Shown: positions 6,895 to 14,750, counted from the first letter of the stretch. The stretch is 20,123 bases of DNA from an uncultured Lachnospiraceae bacterium (GCA_910579225.1 CAJTTI010000028.1:19582-39704), one strand, 5' to 3'. The notes: generated by a model not told the origin, from the sequence alone. Program-made: numbers and translations.

Positions 6895-6923
6895 ATTATC
6901 CCCGGCAAAAGCCTTCGTGTCAA
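6895..6923 (-). promoter_or_regulatory. sigma-A promoter for the ClC gene
   Basis: Minus-strand TTGACA (6918-6923), a 17-base spacer and GATAAT (6895-6900). The start codon is about 35 bases downstream, leaving no room for a riboswitch. Confidence 0.8.
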
Positions 6924-7038
6924 GAGTTTCTTAACGCCCTGTAATATTCCGAAATCCTTTTTGCATAATAGAATATTAATTAACATTTTGCCTCAGGAGA
7001 CCGCTCCTTGCAACAGTATCTGCCATCATCAGAGCATG

Positions 7039-7068
7039 AAAAAGGCTGCCACAGATGCAGCAGCCCTT
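7039..7068 (-). terminator. intrinsic terminator after the EF-G-like gene
   Basis: On the minus strand AAGGGCTGC and GCAGCCTT form a stem closed by a short loop, followed by TTTTT (7039-7043 on the plus strand as A). It lies a few bases after the EF-G-like stop. Confidence 0.8.
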
Positions 7069-7075
7069 CTCTATA

Positions 7076-9148
7076 TTATGCTTCTGCAGCTCTCGCTGCC
7101 ACTTCTTTCTCCTGTACATCCGACGGAGCCTGCTCGTACCGGGCAAACTCATAGGAATATAATCCGCTTCCTCCGGTCATAGAACGAAGGTCCGTGTTGT
7201 ATCCAAAGATCTCCATCATCGGTACATCAGCCACCACCTCAGTCTTACCTGCTCCTGCCGGATTCATACCAAGTACGCGGCCTCTCCTCTTGTTCAGATC
7301 GCCCATAACATCGCCGGTATACTTATCCGGAACCAGCACAGTCATGGTCACAATCGGCTCCAGCAGAACCGGTGAAGCTTCCATAAATCCCTTCTTGAAT
7401 GCCTGAACTGCAGCGGTCTTGAACGCCATCTCGGAAGAATCTACCGGATGATAGGAACCGTCATAAAGCACGGCTTTCACACCAACCACCGGATATCCTG
7501 CCAGAGGTCCCCTGGTGACAGAATCCTGGATACCTTTTTCCACTGCCGGAAAATAGTTTTTCGGCACAGCTCCGCCCACAACCATCTGATCAAAGACGTA
7601 TGGATTCTCCAGATCGCCTGAAGGCTCAAAGGTCATCTTTACATGCCCGTACTGTCCGTGTCCGCCGGACTGTTTCTTATATTTGTATTCCACATCGGAT
7701 TTTTTCCGGAGAGTCTCACGGAACGCTACTTTTGGTCTGTCCAGTTCTATTTCTACTTTATACTTCTCAGCAAGAGTGCTGACAATCACCGACAGGTGCT
7801 GGTCTCCCATACCATAGAGCAAAGTCTGACGGTTCTCCGAATCATTCACTGCCTTGATGGTCAGATCCTCGTCCATCATCTTCGATAATGCCTGAGAAAT
7901 CTTGTCTTCGTCCCCCTTCTTCTTCGCCTTATATGCCATGTAAGTATAGGGCTTGGAAATCTCAGTCTTTCCAAATACCACTGGTGCCGCCTTCGTGGAC
8001 AGGGTGTCGCCGGTCTTGCAGTTGGCCTTGCCCACTGCTCCGATATCTCCTGCATGAAGCTCTGTCACCTCGATGGGTTTGTTACCTCTCATGACGTAGA
8101 GCTTGTTCAGCTTTTCTTCTGCTTCCGTAGAAGAATTATAAAGCACATCATCGGATTTGATAACGCCGGAACATACCTTGATCAGCGAATATTTTCCAAT
8201 GAATGGATCCGCGATGGTCTTGAACACATAGGCTGATTTCGCTTTGGAGAAATTATAATCTGCCTGGAAGATCTCGTTGGTCTTGGTGTTGATACCTGCA
8301 CATTCTTTCTTGTCCGGAGACGGCAGAAGCTCCACGATGTCATTCAGCATATTATGAATATTCCGAAGCTCGACGCTGGAACCCATGGATACCGGAATGA
8401 TGCTTCCATCATCCACATTCATTTTCATGGCAGCACGAATCTCACCCACTGAGAACTCTTCACCTGCAAAATAACGCTCCATGAATTCCTCACTGGTCTC
8501 TGCCACTGCATCCATCATAGCTTCCCGATAGATATCCAGATTCGGCTTACAGTAATCCGGGATCTCGCAGTCTTCCCTCGTACCGATACCGGTAAAACGG
8601 CGTCCCGCCATTTTCATAACATTTATGTAACCAACGAATTTCTCATTCTCACGGATGGGCTGATAGAACGGCGCAATCTTCTTGCCATACATCTCCGTCA
8701 GCGTCTCCACCACTTCACGGAAAGAAGCATTATCCACATCCATGTCAGATACGAAGAACATCCGGGGCAGCTTGTATTTCTCACAGAGCTCCCATGCCTT
8801 CTCCGTTCCAACTTCCACGCCTGCTTTGCCGGATACCACGATAACCGCCGCGTCAGCGGCAGCTACTGCCTCTTCCACCTCGCCCACGAAGTCAAAGAAT
8901 CCTGGTGTATCTAAAATATTGATCTTTGTATCTTTCCAGATGATCGGTACGACAGAAGTATTGATAGAGAACTTGCGCTTGATCTCTTCCTTATCATAAT
9001 CACTGATGGTTGTTCCATCTGTAACCTTCCCGATACGGCTGGTCAATCCGGATACATATGCCATTGCCTCGACCAGGCTGGTCTTACCGCTCCCGCCATG
9101 TCCTAAAAAGACCACGTTGCGGATACTGTCTGTTGTGTAAACGTTCAT
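7076..9148 (-). CDS. elongation factor G-like translational GTPase (EF-G paralogue)
   Basis: This 690-residue protein has the full EF-G layout: an N-terminal GTPase domain, a beta-barrel domain, and C-terminal domains ending with EF-G-like blocks such as RGRVLGMNPAGAGKTEVVAD. The P-loop is GHGGSGKTS (16-24) and G3 is DTPGF (80-84). The G4 motif reads SDMD (134-137) instead of NKxD. The switch-I RGITI motif of classical EF-G is replaced by KRKFSINTSVV. These changes mark a second, non-canonical EF-G class, not the housekeeping fusA product. Known second EF-Gs may have specialised or weak ribosome-dependent GTPase activity, so the role is open. ATG 9148 with GGAGGAG five bases upstream is preferred to an ATG 21 bases further up. 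Strong promoter at 9244-9272 and terminator at 7039-7068; monocistronic. Confidence 0.9.
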   Translation of the reverse strand: MNVYTTDSIRNVVFLGHGGSGKTSLVEAMAYVSGLTSRIGKVTDGTTISDYDKEEIKRKFSINTSVVPIIWKDTKINILDTPGFFDFVGEVEEAVAAADAAVIVVSGKAGVEVGTEKAWELCEKYKLPRMFFVSDMDVDNASFREVVETLTEMYGKKIAPFYQPIRENEKFVGYINVMKMAGRRFTGIGTREDCEIPDYCKPNLDIYREAMMDAVAETSEEFMERYFAGEEFSVGEIRAAMKMNVDDGSIIPVSMGSSVELRNIHNMLNDIVELLPSPDKKECAGINTKTNEIFQADYNFSKAKSAYVFKTIADPFIGKYSLIKVCSGVIKSDDVLYNSSTEAEEKLNKLYVMRGNKPIEVTELHAGDIGAVGKANCKTGDTLSTKAAPVVFGKTEISKPYTYMAYKAKKKGDEDKISQALSKMMDEDLTIKAVNDSENRQTLLYGMGDQHLSVIVSTLAEKYKVEIELDRPKVAFRETLRKKSDVEYKYKKQSGGHGQYGHVKMTFEPSGDLENPYVFDQMVVGGAVPKNYFPAVEKGIQDSVTRGPLAGYPVVGVKAVLYDGSYHPVDSSEMAFKTAAVQAFKKGFMEASPVLLEPIVTMTVLVPDKYTGDVMGDLNKRRGRVLGMNPAGAGKTEVVADVPMMEIFGYNTDLRSMTGGSGLYSYEFARYEQAPSDVQEKEVAARAAEA

Positions 9149-9243
9149 TAGCAATCTCCTCCAATACATTTTGTCATCCTGCGGCCAAAGACCACAGCAC
9201 GTTTACAAAGGGAAAAAACCAGGTTCCAACCCCTCATGTTAGA

Positions 9244-9272
9244 ATTATACTAAAATACAGAGAAAATAGCAA
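9244..9272 (-). promoter_or_regulatory. sigma-A promoter for the EF-G-like gene
   Basis: Minus-strand TTGCTA (9267-9272), a 17-base spacer and consensus TATAAT (9244-9249). The leader to the ATG at 9148 is about 90 bases. Confidence 0.8.
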
Positions 9273-9297
9273 GGATTTTAGAAAATATGAACAGCCC

Positions 9298-9774
9298 TTA
9301 TACGGATCCTTTGTTTTCCAACGCCTCAATTCTGCACAGTTCTTTTTTCAGCAGAAAATACACCGGAAGCAGAATCATGCAGATCAGCATCGCATAGAAC
9401 AGAGAGATCGAGGCCACACTCAGATCCAGAAAGAGCCAGCCGATATTATTAAGCTCCGACCAGTCCAGAGAACGGATGCTGTTGGATATCCCGATCAGAA
9501 AACAGATTCCTCCGGATATGGACGCCGCTCCCATTACCATATTCACAGACAGCAGACTTTCCCGGTACTGAGACGTCTCATATTCCCTCTTTCCAAAGGC
9601 AACTAAAAACGCTCTGCCGAAAGCCCGGAAGGATCCCGTGACAAACAGGATCAGAATACAGGGAAATACAAGAAATTCCAGCGTAATCGGGTCCCAGAAA
9701 TTAAGCATCCGATCCCAGCGGATTCCATAAATCAGATACACCACCATACTTGCCAGATAAACAATATAAAACAT
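9298..9774 (-). CDS. minimal MotA/TolQ/ExbB-like membrane protein
   Basis: This 158-residue protein has four hydrophobic segments, near residues 1-17, 29-50, 77-97 and 112-140. Segments three and four follow the pattern of the MotA/TolQ/ExbB proton-channel domain: Gly-rich TM3 (MGAASISGGICFLIGISNSI), a short RSLDWSELNNIG link, then LFLDLSVASISLFYAMLICM and LPVYFLLKKEL. The large cytoplasmic loop of full-size MotA is missing (only about 20 residues, GKREYETSQYRESLL). It is the third gene of a sigma/anti-sigma operon, 28 bases after the anti-sigma gene, with a GGAG site before the ATG at 9774. No MotB/ExbD partner is nearby. Ion conduction is inference; it may instead be a sensor or scaffold in the sigma pathway. 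Confidence 0.6.
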   Translation of the reverse strand: MFYIVYLASMVVYLIYGIRWDRMLNFWDPITLEFLVFPCILILFVTGSFRAFGRAFLVAFGKREYETSQYRESLLSVNMVMGAASISGGICFLIGISNSIRSLDWSELNNIGWLFLDLSVASISLFYAMLICMILLPVYFLLKKELCRIEALENKGSV

Positions 9775-9802
9775 AACGTTTCTTTCTCCTTTCTTATTGC
9801 GT

Positions 9803-10579
9803 CTAAATCTTTCCGCTCCATACCAGCACCGCATCCTCTTTCAGCGCCTCAAACTCCTCGTTGGAGAGCAGGCTCAGCCGATTCATATTTCCCATTGGCA
9901 GGTAATAGATCTCCCGCATTCGGGGCTCATAATTTTCTACGGGGTCCCTGAAAAACTCCGCCTCATAAATGGCGCCTGTGCTGGCAGAAGAATTCACAAA
10001 TCCATTTTCCCCCGGATGAAACAGGCTGTTCCACAGGCTTCTGGTATAGCAGTAATAGACCACACGTACTTTCTCGCCGTCCCGCTCGATCGTCCTGCCC
10101 CGGGATGTAAGGCCGTCGCTTCTGACACATTCTTTCAGCACCAGCTGGATCTCCTCCACCACATCGGATTCTTCTTCGACCACTGCTTCTGCGCTGGCAG
10201 ACCAGGACGTCTCTGCACCGGAGCGCTGCGTCGGATGATACTCACTGGTCTGAAACACCTCCACCGTCATCCTCTCCGGATTATAAGCAACCGGAATGGC
10301 AAAGTCTTTCAGAAAACTGGTGACGCAGATCAGAAAAGCACCGATCAGAAAAGCATAACAGACATGTTTTTGCCGTATCCTTACTTTCAGCTTCAGCAGA
10401 AAATCCACTTCTTTTTTCTCCGGCAGCGTTGCCTTTGGAAGTTCTGCCGACATCTGCTCATAGATTTTCCGGCAGTCCGCACAGTCTTCCAGATGCTTCT
10501 TTACTTCGGCATCGGTCTCCTCGCTGTTCAGACCGTCCACATAGCCCGGCAGCAGGTCTCTTACAATGCAGCATTTCAT
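9803..10579 (-). CDS. zinc-finger anti-sigma factor, membrane-anchored
   Basis: This 258-residue protein has an N-terminal anti-sigma zinc-finger (zf-HC2/ZAS) domain, MKCCIVRDLLPGYVDGLNSE followed by H29-x3-C33-x2-C36. A single transmembrane segment is at about 72-91 (VCYAFLIGAFLICVTSFL), followed by a ~165-residue extracytoplasmic region of unknown fold. By family precedent the N-terminal domain binds and holds the sigma factor encoded just upstream, and signals received outside release it. The start overlaps the sigma stop as ATGA (10576-10579), so the two are made in coupled amounts. The extracytoplasmic domain is not recognised. Confidence 0.88.
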   Translation of the reverse strand: MKCCIVRDLLPGYVDGLNSEETDAEVKKHLEDCADCRKIYEQMSAELPKATLPEKKEVDFLLKLKVRIRQKHVCYAFLIGAFLICVTSFLKDFAIPVAYNPERMTVEVFQTSEYHPTQRSGAETSWSASAEAVVEEESDVVEEIQLVLKECVRSDGLTSRGRTIERDGEKVRVVYYCYTRSLWNSLFHPGENGFVNSSASTGAIYEAEFFRDPVENYEPRMREIYYLPMGNMNRLSLLSNEEFEALKEDAVLVWSGKI

Positions 10580-11070
10580 TTTGATCCCTCCATTTCTTCC
10601 ATGATTTTCTGTTTGGCACGGTAAAAGGTGGTCCGCGCCCAGTTTTCACTCTTCCCCATGATCCTACCGATCTCCGCAAAGGTGAATTCCCCGGTCAGCC
10701 GCAGATGGACCAGCTCCCGCATGGGCTCCGGCAGCCCGTGGATCGCCCGATAAAGCTCCGTCTTCTCCATATAGAAAAGCGTGGCCTTCTCCGGAGAATC
10801 ACGACATGGCACCTCTTCGGTCAGCTCCACCTGCTTCCAGCGGGCACGCCGGTCCACCCACTGATACCAGAGATGCTTGGCGATCTGGCAGAGCCATACG
10901 GACAGCTTGCAGCTGCCATCATAGCTTTTGATGTTTCCCATGGCCCGCAGAAATGTCTCCTGGGTCAGTTCCTCCGCCAGATCCGCGTCATGAGACAGAC
11001 TGAGCAGATACCGGTATACATCCTTCGCATGCTGTATATAGGCTTTCTCAATCTGATTCAGGGCGTTCAC
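10576..11070 (-). CDS. ECF-type RNA polymerase sigma factor
   Basis: This is a 164-residue sigma-70 family factor of the ECF group. Region 2 contains DLAEELTQETFLRAMGNI with the KLSVWLCQIAKHLW continuation. Region 4 contains LPEPMRELVHLRLTGEFTFA, then the helix-turn-helix IGRIMGKSENWARTTFYRAKQ. The frame opens with GTG at 11070, but the only strong ribosome site (GGAGGGAGGTG) ends in that very GTG. The true start may be the CTG three codons later, a rare start; both are given with caution. It forms an operon with the following anti-sigma and MotA-like genes and is divergent from a second ECF gene at 11361. Target promoters unknown. Confidence 0.88.
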   Translation of the reverse strand: MNALNQIEKAYIQHAKDVYRYLLSLSHDADLAEELTQETFLRAMGNIKSYDGSCKLSVWLCQIAKHLWYQWVDRRARWKQVELTEEVPCRDSPEKATLFYMEKTELYRAIHGLPEPMRELVHLRLTGEFTFAEIGRIMGKSENWARTTFYRAKQKIMEEMEGSK

Positions 11071-11108
11071 CTCCCTCCGGGGCAGTTTTTTTGGTACTTT
11101 CCTCTATA

Positions 11109-11135
11109 TATCCGAAAAATCAAAGTTTCGTTACA
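11109..11135 (-). promoter_or_regulatory. possible ECF-type autoregulatory promoter
   Basis: Minus-strand TGTAAC (11130-11135), a 15-base spacer and CGGATA (11109-11114) resemble ECF -35 (AAC) and -10 (CGT/CGG) elements, about 40 bases before the sigma start. Confidence 0.3.
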
Positions 11136-11172
11136 GGATTTTTCTAAATCTTTTACAGTTTCTCTTTTTTCT

Positions 11173-11200
11173 ATTATACTATAAAAATCTGCTCTTGGAA
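11173..11200 (-). promoter_or_regulatory. possible sigma-A promoter of the sigma/anti-sigma/MotA-like operon
   Basis: Minus-strand consensus TATAAT (11173-11178) with a weak -35 TTCCAA (11195-11200) at 16 bases. Confidence 0.4.
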
Positions 11201-11360
11201 TATGCGCTGTACACTACCGATATCCAGCCATTGGCACCGTGTAAACCGTATCCTCCCTGAGCAGCCCCAACCAATTTTTATTTTCAGAAAAATGTGCTGA
11301 TTTCCCCTTTTCATTCGTTTTTTATATGAGATCTCAAAAACACAAAGGAGGATACCGCCC

Positions 11361-11825
11361 ATGGACGAACAACAGATTCTAACTCTGTTTCATAAATATT
11401 CCAACATGGTCTACCGGCTGGCATACAGCTACCTTGGCTCGCCCCAGGACGCCGAAGATCTGGTTCAGACGGTGTTTTTAAAGATAATTGACGGAAAAGC
11501 GCTGCCAAAACCTGGCAGCGAACGGGCATTTCTGATCCGGATCACAGTCAACTGCTGCAAGGACCAGCTTCGATCGATCTGGCGCAGCCGGATCGTTCCT
11601 ATAGATGATGCGATCCCTTTTCAGCACCCGGAAGACCGGGAACTGTTCCAGGCTGTCATGGAGCTTCCGCAGAAATACCGGGTCGTCATCTATCTTCACT
11701 ATTACGAAGGATATACCTTTCCCGAGATCGCTGAATTTCTGAAGATCAGTCCTTCCGGCGTTTCCATGCGAATACATCGGGCAAGAAAACTTTTGAAAAA
11801 ACAATTAAGGAGGGAAGGTTTATGA
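11361..11825 (+). CDS. ECF-type RNA polymerase sigma factor (second)
   Basis: This is a 154-residue ECF sigma factor. Region 2 is MVYRLAYSYLGSPQDAEDLV followed by QTVFLKI, and region 4 is LPQKYRVVIYLHYYEGYTFP with the DNA-binding helix IAEFLKISPSGVSMRIHRAR. It is clearly different in sequence from the divergent sigma gene at 10576-11070. The ATG at 11361 has AAAGGAGG nine bases upstream. The stop overlaps the next gene as ATGA (11822-11825). The paired downstream membrane protein is the likely cognate anti-sigma factor. Confidence 0.9.
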   Translation: MDEQQILTLFHKYSNMVYRLAYSYLGSPQDAEDLVQTVFLKIIDGKALPKPGSERAFLIRITVNCCKDQLRSIWRSRIVPIDDAIPFQHPEDRELFQAVMELPQKYRVVIYLHYYEGYTFPEIAEFLKISPSGVSMRIHRARKLLKKQLRREGL

Positions 11826-12385
11826 AAAAACACTGGAAACGGACTTTTCGCTGTCTAAAACTGCCGGATGAGAGCCGGGAGCGAATCTTGTCTGTACTGA
11901 CTGCTCACATAGAAGATCCCGAAAAAATACCGGTCTCCACCAGAAAGAGACCCAGGCGGCTCCGGCTTCCGCTTGTGGCAGCGGCCATTGCGACCACAGC
12001 GGCACTGGCCGGGTTTGCCTACGGAGAGAAGATCTTCCCCATGCTGGGAGGCGGAAAGATCATGCAGTATATCAATGAATATGGCGAGGATGTCGTCTCT
12101 GTGGACACCGGATTCGCCGTAGATCCGGTGGTCATCACAGACGGCCGCGTTTATTTTACTCTGGACGGTTCCTATACGGATATCACTGACCAGTGTTCAG
12201 AGACCACCTGCTACCGGTATGAAAGCGAAGATCCGGACGGCACCCGCCACACCGTCCTGATCGGCGGCTCAATTGATCATATTGGCTGGGCAGAAACGGT
12301 CATACTTCCCGACGGCACCGTGTTCTCCAACGCCACTTATTATCCTGACGAACCAAACCTGTGGCTGAATTACCGGCAGGAGTAA
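11822..12385 (+). CDS. putative membrane-anchored anti-sigma factor
   Basis: This 187-residue protein has a basic cytoplasmic N-terminal region (about 50 residues, ending RKRPRRLRLP) and one transmembrane segment (LVAAAIATTAALAGFAYGE, 51-69). An acidic extracytoplasmic domain of about 115 residues follows, rich in Asp, Thr and Tyr. No zinc-finger motif is present, unlike the other anti-sigma protein in the window. Its role is inferred from its place, overlapping the sigma gene by four bases, and from its topology, which is typical of anti-sigma regulators of ECF factors. No homologous family is named with confidence. Confidence 0.65.
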   Translation: MKKHWKRTFRCLKLPDESRERILSVLTAHIEDPEKIPVSTRKRPRRLRLPLVAAAIATTAALAGFAYGEKIFPMLGGGKIMQYINEYGEDVVSVDTGFAVDPVVITDGRVYFTLDGSYTDITDQCSETTCYRYESEDPDGTRHTVLIGGSIDHIGWAETVILPDGTVFSNATYYPDEPNLWLNYRQE

Positions 12386-12720
12386 TCGAATATTTTCTTA
12401 GAAAGCTGCGGAGAAATGTTATGGCAGACAAGACATTGCATGCCGGCGTGCCTGTTACCACATAACCTTCTCCAACAGCGATCTGTAACTGTCCACCACA
12501 TCATACTTTTTGTTTTTCTTCAACTGCCCATGGAACTGCAGATTCTTTCCAGTCGGCCGGACTGCCCTTGTATCGCACGGGCCGCGTACGTTGTTTATTT
12601 GTTGGGATTTATGTAGTATAATTATTTCCATATTGACCAAGAGAAAAAACATCTGTTTTTAAACGTTTGCACACAGAACGGTAAAACGCCCCCAAGGCAG
12701 TCCGGGAAAGGCATCAAAAA
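12386..12720. other. 335-bp intergenic region with imperfect hairpin and possible decayed coding
   Basis: No convincing gene is present. GGAGAA..GTTATG (12410-12423) pairs with CATAAC..TTCTCC (12461-12473), two six-pair helices separated by a small internal loop, around a 37-base apex. The minus strand has short frames with protein-like fragments (for example ADWKESAVPWAVEEKQK, ended by TGA), which may be gene debris. A -10 for the two-component operon is at its right end. Confidence 0.4.
12617..12622 (+). promoter_or_regulatory. probable -10 element of the two-component/ABC operon
   Basis: Consensus TATAAT about 100 bases before the response regulator. No good -35 is at 16-18 bases (TTTATT is the best), so the promoter may need an activator. 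Confidence 0.4.
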
Positions 12721-13395
12721 ATGACTTATAAAATATTGATAATCGACGATGACGCAGAACTTCTCAAAATGTTGAAAAGCTATTTTGAGATCAAAAAGTA
12801 CGAAATCATCACGGCGAAAAATGGTGTTGAGGGACTAAGCAAAATGAAATTGCAGCCGGATCTCATACTTCTGGACGTCAACATGCCAGGAATTGACGGA
12901 ATAGAGGTATGCCGGAGGATACGGGATAAAACATCTTGTCCCATTTTATTTTTGACCGCACGGGTAGAAGAACAGGATGTTGTGAATGGACTTTCTTCGG
13001 GAGGCGACGACTATATCTTAAAGCCGTTTCGTTTGAAAGAGCTTGATGCAAGGATTGCGGCGCACCTGAAGCGGGAGAGACGACGTAAAAACAAGACCAT
13101 CTGCTGCTTTCAGGATGAGTTGTCCATTGATTACAGCGCAAAGACTGTGCAGATTCGCACAGATTATCTGGAACTGACAAAATTAGAATACGAAATCATT
13201 GAATTTTTGACCATGAATCCGGGTATGGTCTTTGGTAAAGAGCGGATTTATGAGAGGGTCTGTGGATTTGACGCAGAGGGTGACAGCCGAGTCATTACTG
13301 AACTGATCCGCAGAATCAGAAAAAAGTTTCGCAAATATACAGAAACCGAATATATTGAAACTGTATGGGGGATGGGCTACCGATGGATAAGATAA
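12721..13395 (+). CDS. OmpR-family response regulator
   Basis: This is a 224-residue two-component response regulator. The receiver domain (1-120) has the acidic pocket D9-D11 (ILIIDDDAE), phosphoacceptor D52 in LLDVNMPGIDG, T79 and K101 in YILKPF. The winged-helix DNA-binding domain (about 130-224) ends in the typical YIETVWGMGYRWIR. It activates or represses transcription when phosphorylated by the kinase encoded just downstream, whose start overlaps it by 13 bases. The likely target is the ABC operon it heads. The ribosome site GGGAAAGG is moderate. Confidence 0.95.
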   Translation: MTYKILIIDDDAELLKMLKSYFEIKKYEIITAKNGVEGLSKMKLQPDLILLDVNMPGIDGIEVCRRIRDKTSCPILFLTARVEEQDVVNGLSSGGDDYILKPFRLKELDARIAAHLKRERRRKNKTICCFQDELSIDYSAKTVQIRTDYLELTKLEYEIIEFLTMNPGMVFGKERIYERVCGFDAEGDSRVITELIRRIRKKFRKYTETEYIETVWGMGYRWIR

Positions 13396-14564
13396 GAAAT
13401 CTTTCCGTAAGAAAAACAATATTTTTCTATATGGCCGCTGCTCTATTCTGCAGTTTTCTTCTCTCGGCGGTCATCACCCGGACTGCCTGGAGGGTGCAGA
13501 TGCAGATCTGGTGGAATTATGTGGATGAAGAAGCATATTTTGAAGCGGTAGAACACGAAGGGCCCTATTTTATCACAGACATTCGAAGGCCCGTAGATTC
13601 TGAAATGACTTCGTCAGATCTTTTTGTGTCGGAGCTTTGTGACTTTCTGCAGACATATATCATATTGATTTTGTCTGTAACCGGAAGCTGTGGGGCAGTT
13701 TTTCTTTTTTATCGCAACAAACTGAAAAAACCAATGGATGAGTTGCGACAGGCATCGAAAAAAATCGCCGAAAATCACCTGGATTTTCGTATTCATTATG
13801 AGAATCAGGACGAGTTGGGTGTACTCTGCAAAGAATTTGAGCGGATGCGGGAGCAGCTTGCCAAAAATAATCAGATCTTATGGAGAACGATTGAAGAAGA
13901 AAAGATGCTGCGGGCGGCAATTGCACACGATATCCGCGCCCCATTGTCCGTTTTGAAAGGATACCAGGAAATGCTGATGGAATATCTGCCAGGCTCAGAG
14001 ATCCATATGGAACAGGCACTGGAAATGCTCTCAGAAAGCGGACGGCAGATTGCGCGCATGGATGCTTTTGTAGAAACAATGCGGAAAATGAACAGCCTGG
14101 AAAACAGAAAGCTGGTTACGGGGGAAATTTCTGCCGGACAGTTGGAAAAAGAGATCCAGGCAGAACTTGTCATTCTGGAAAAAGAGTATAAAAAGCAGTG
14201 CCTGCTGCAGGTTCCAGAAGCAAAAGAAAAATTCTGGGGAGATAAGGAAATCATTTTAGAAGTAGCGGAAAATCTGCTGTCCAACGCCTTCCGCTATGGG
14301 AAACAGCAAATTGTCATGACTGTAAAAACAGGATATTCCGAATTAAGTATCTGCGTCAGGGATGACGGCGATGGATTCCTTGAAGATGCAGAGAAAATTA
14401 CGGAAGCATTCTATGGACAGAATGTGAAGGACAGCCTGAAACATGCAGGAATTGGAATGTATATCAGCAGGCTGTACTGTGAAAAGCACGGAGGAAAATT
14501 ATTTTTGGGAAATGATGAGCAGAAAGGAGCTGTGGTGACAGCCCTGTTCCGTCGGATTGCGTAA
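13383..14564 (+). CDS. sensor histidine kinase
   Basis: This 393-residue membrane kinase has TM1 at about 12-32, a short extracytoplasmic loop of about 55 residues, TM2 at about 90-110 and a HAMP-like linker (KKPMDELRQASKKIAENHLD). The dimerisation domain has H182 in AAIAHDIRAPLSVLKGY. The HATPase domain has the N box ENLLSNAFRYG (N297, N301), G1 DDGDG (327-331) and GIGMY (356-360). A small loop between the TMs is typical of kinases that sense via the membrane or the partner ABC transporter. The ATG at 13383, inside the regulator gene, is favoured over 13365 because MDKIRNLSVRK makes a normal cytoplasmic start. A GTG-initiated small ORF follows directly after its TAA. Confidence 0.93.
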   Translation: MDKIRNLSVRKTIFFYMAAALFCSFLLSAVITRTAWRVQMQIWWNYVDEEAYFEAVEHEGPYFITDIRRPVDSEMTSSDLFVSELCDFLQTYIILILSVTGSCGAVFLFYRNKLKKPMDELRQASKKIAENHLDFRIHYENQDELGVLCKEFERMREQLAKNNQILWRTIEEEKMLRAAIAHDIRAPLSVLKGYQEMLMEYLPGSEIHMEQALEMLSESGRQIARMDAFVETMRKMNSLENRKLVTGEISAGQLEKEIQAELVILEKEYKKQCLLQVPEAKEKFWGDKEIILEVAENLLSNAFRYGKQQIVMTVKTGYSELSICVRDDGDGFLEDAEKITEAFYGQNVKDSLKHAGIGMYISRLYCEKHGGKLFLGNDEQKGAVVTALFRRIA

Positions 14565-14750
14565 GTGATCCGGCGTTTTTTATCAGTTCTGATTATGATT
14601 GTCCTTTTGTTGTTTTTTCTATTTTATACTGAAAGCAATCACCTTACTGAAAGCAGCAAAGAGGTCAGCCTGCGCGCATTCGTCAGCTGCCCATGCAGGC
14701 GCCCTTTTTGCTGTTTTCAGAAATCATTTAAGAAAAAGGAGAGCAAATGA
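14565..14750 (+). CDS. small hydrophobic ORF bridging kinase and permease genes; possibly a remnant
   Basis: A 61-codon frame starts with GTG directly after the kinase TAA and ends with a TGA that overlaps the permease ATG (ATGA, 14747-14750). The first 25 residues, through IRRFLSVLIMIVLLLFFLFY, are a clear membrane or signal-anchor segment. The rest is Cys/Arg-rich and is encoded by a very strong hairpin (14650-14717). No good ribosome site precedes the GTG. It may be a real small membrane protein made by translational coupling, or the two ends of a larger gene that lost its middle. The first half looks more like protein than the second. Confidence 0.35.
   Translation: MIRRFLSVLIMIVLLLFFLFYTESNHLTESSKEVSLRAFVSCPCRRPFCCFQKSFKKKESK
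14650..14717 (+). other. very long perfect-like hairpin upstream of permease gene
   Basis: Bases 14650-14664 pair with 14703-14717 (15 pairs, two G-U). After a 3/2 internal loop, GCCTGC (14668-14673) pairs with GCAGGC (14695-14700) around a 21-base loop. T runs lie only inside the right arm, so it is not a standard terminator. It could attenuate transcription, be an RNase processing site setting kinase/transporter ratios, or be a decayed mobile repeat. Confidence 0.65.

Noticed and set aside
6860..6990. Fluoride riboswitch before the ClC gene
   Set aside because: The promoter at 6895-6923 leaves a leader of about 30 bases and no riboswitch core is seen.
12455..12652. 65-residue minus ORF in the intergenic region
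   Set aside because: No ribosome site, atypical composition, overlaps the two-component -10 element.
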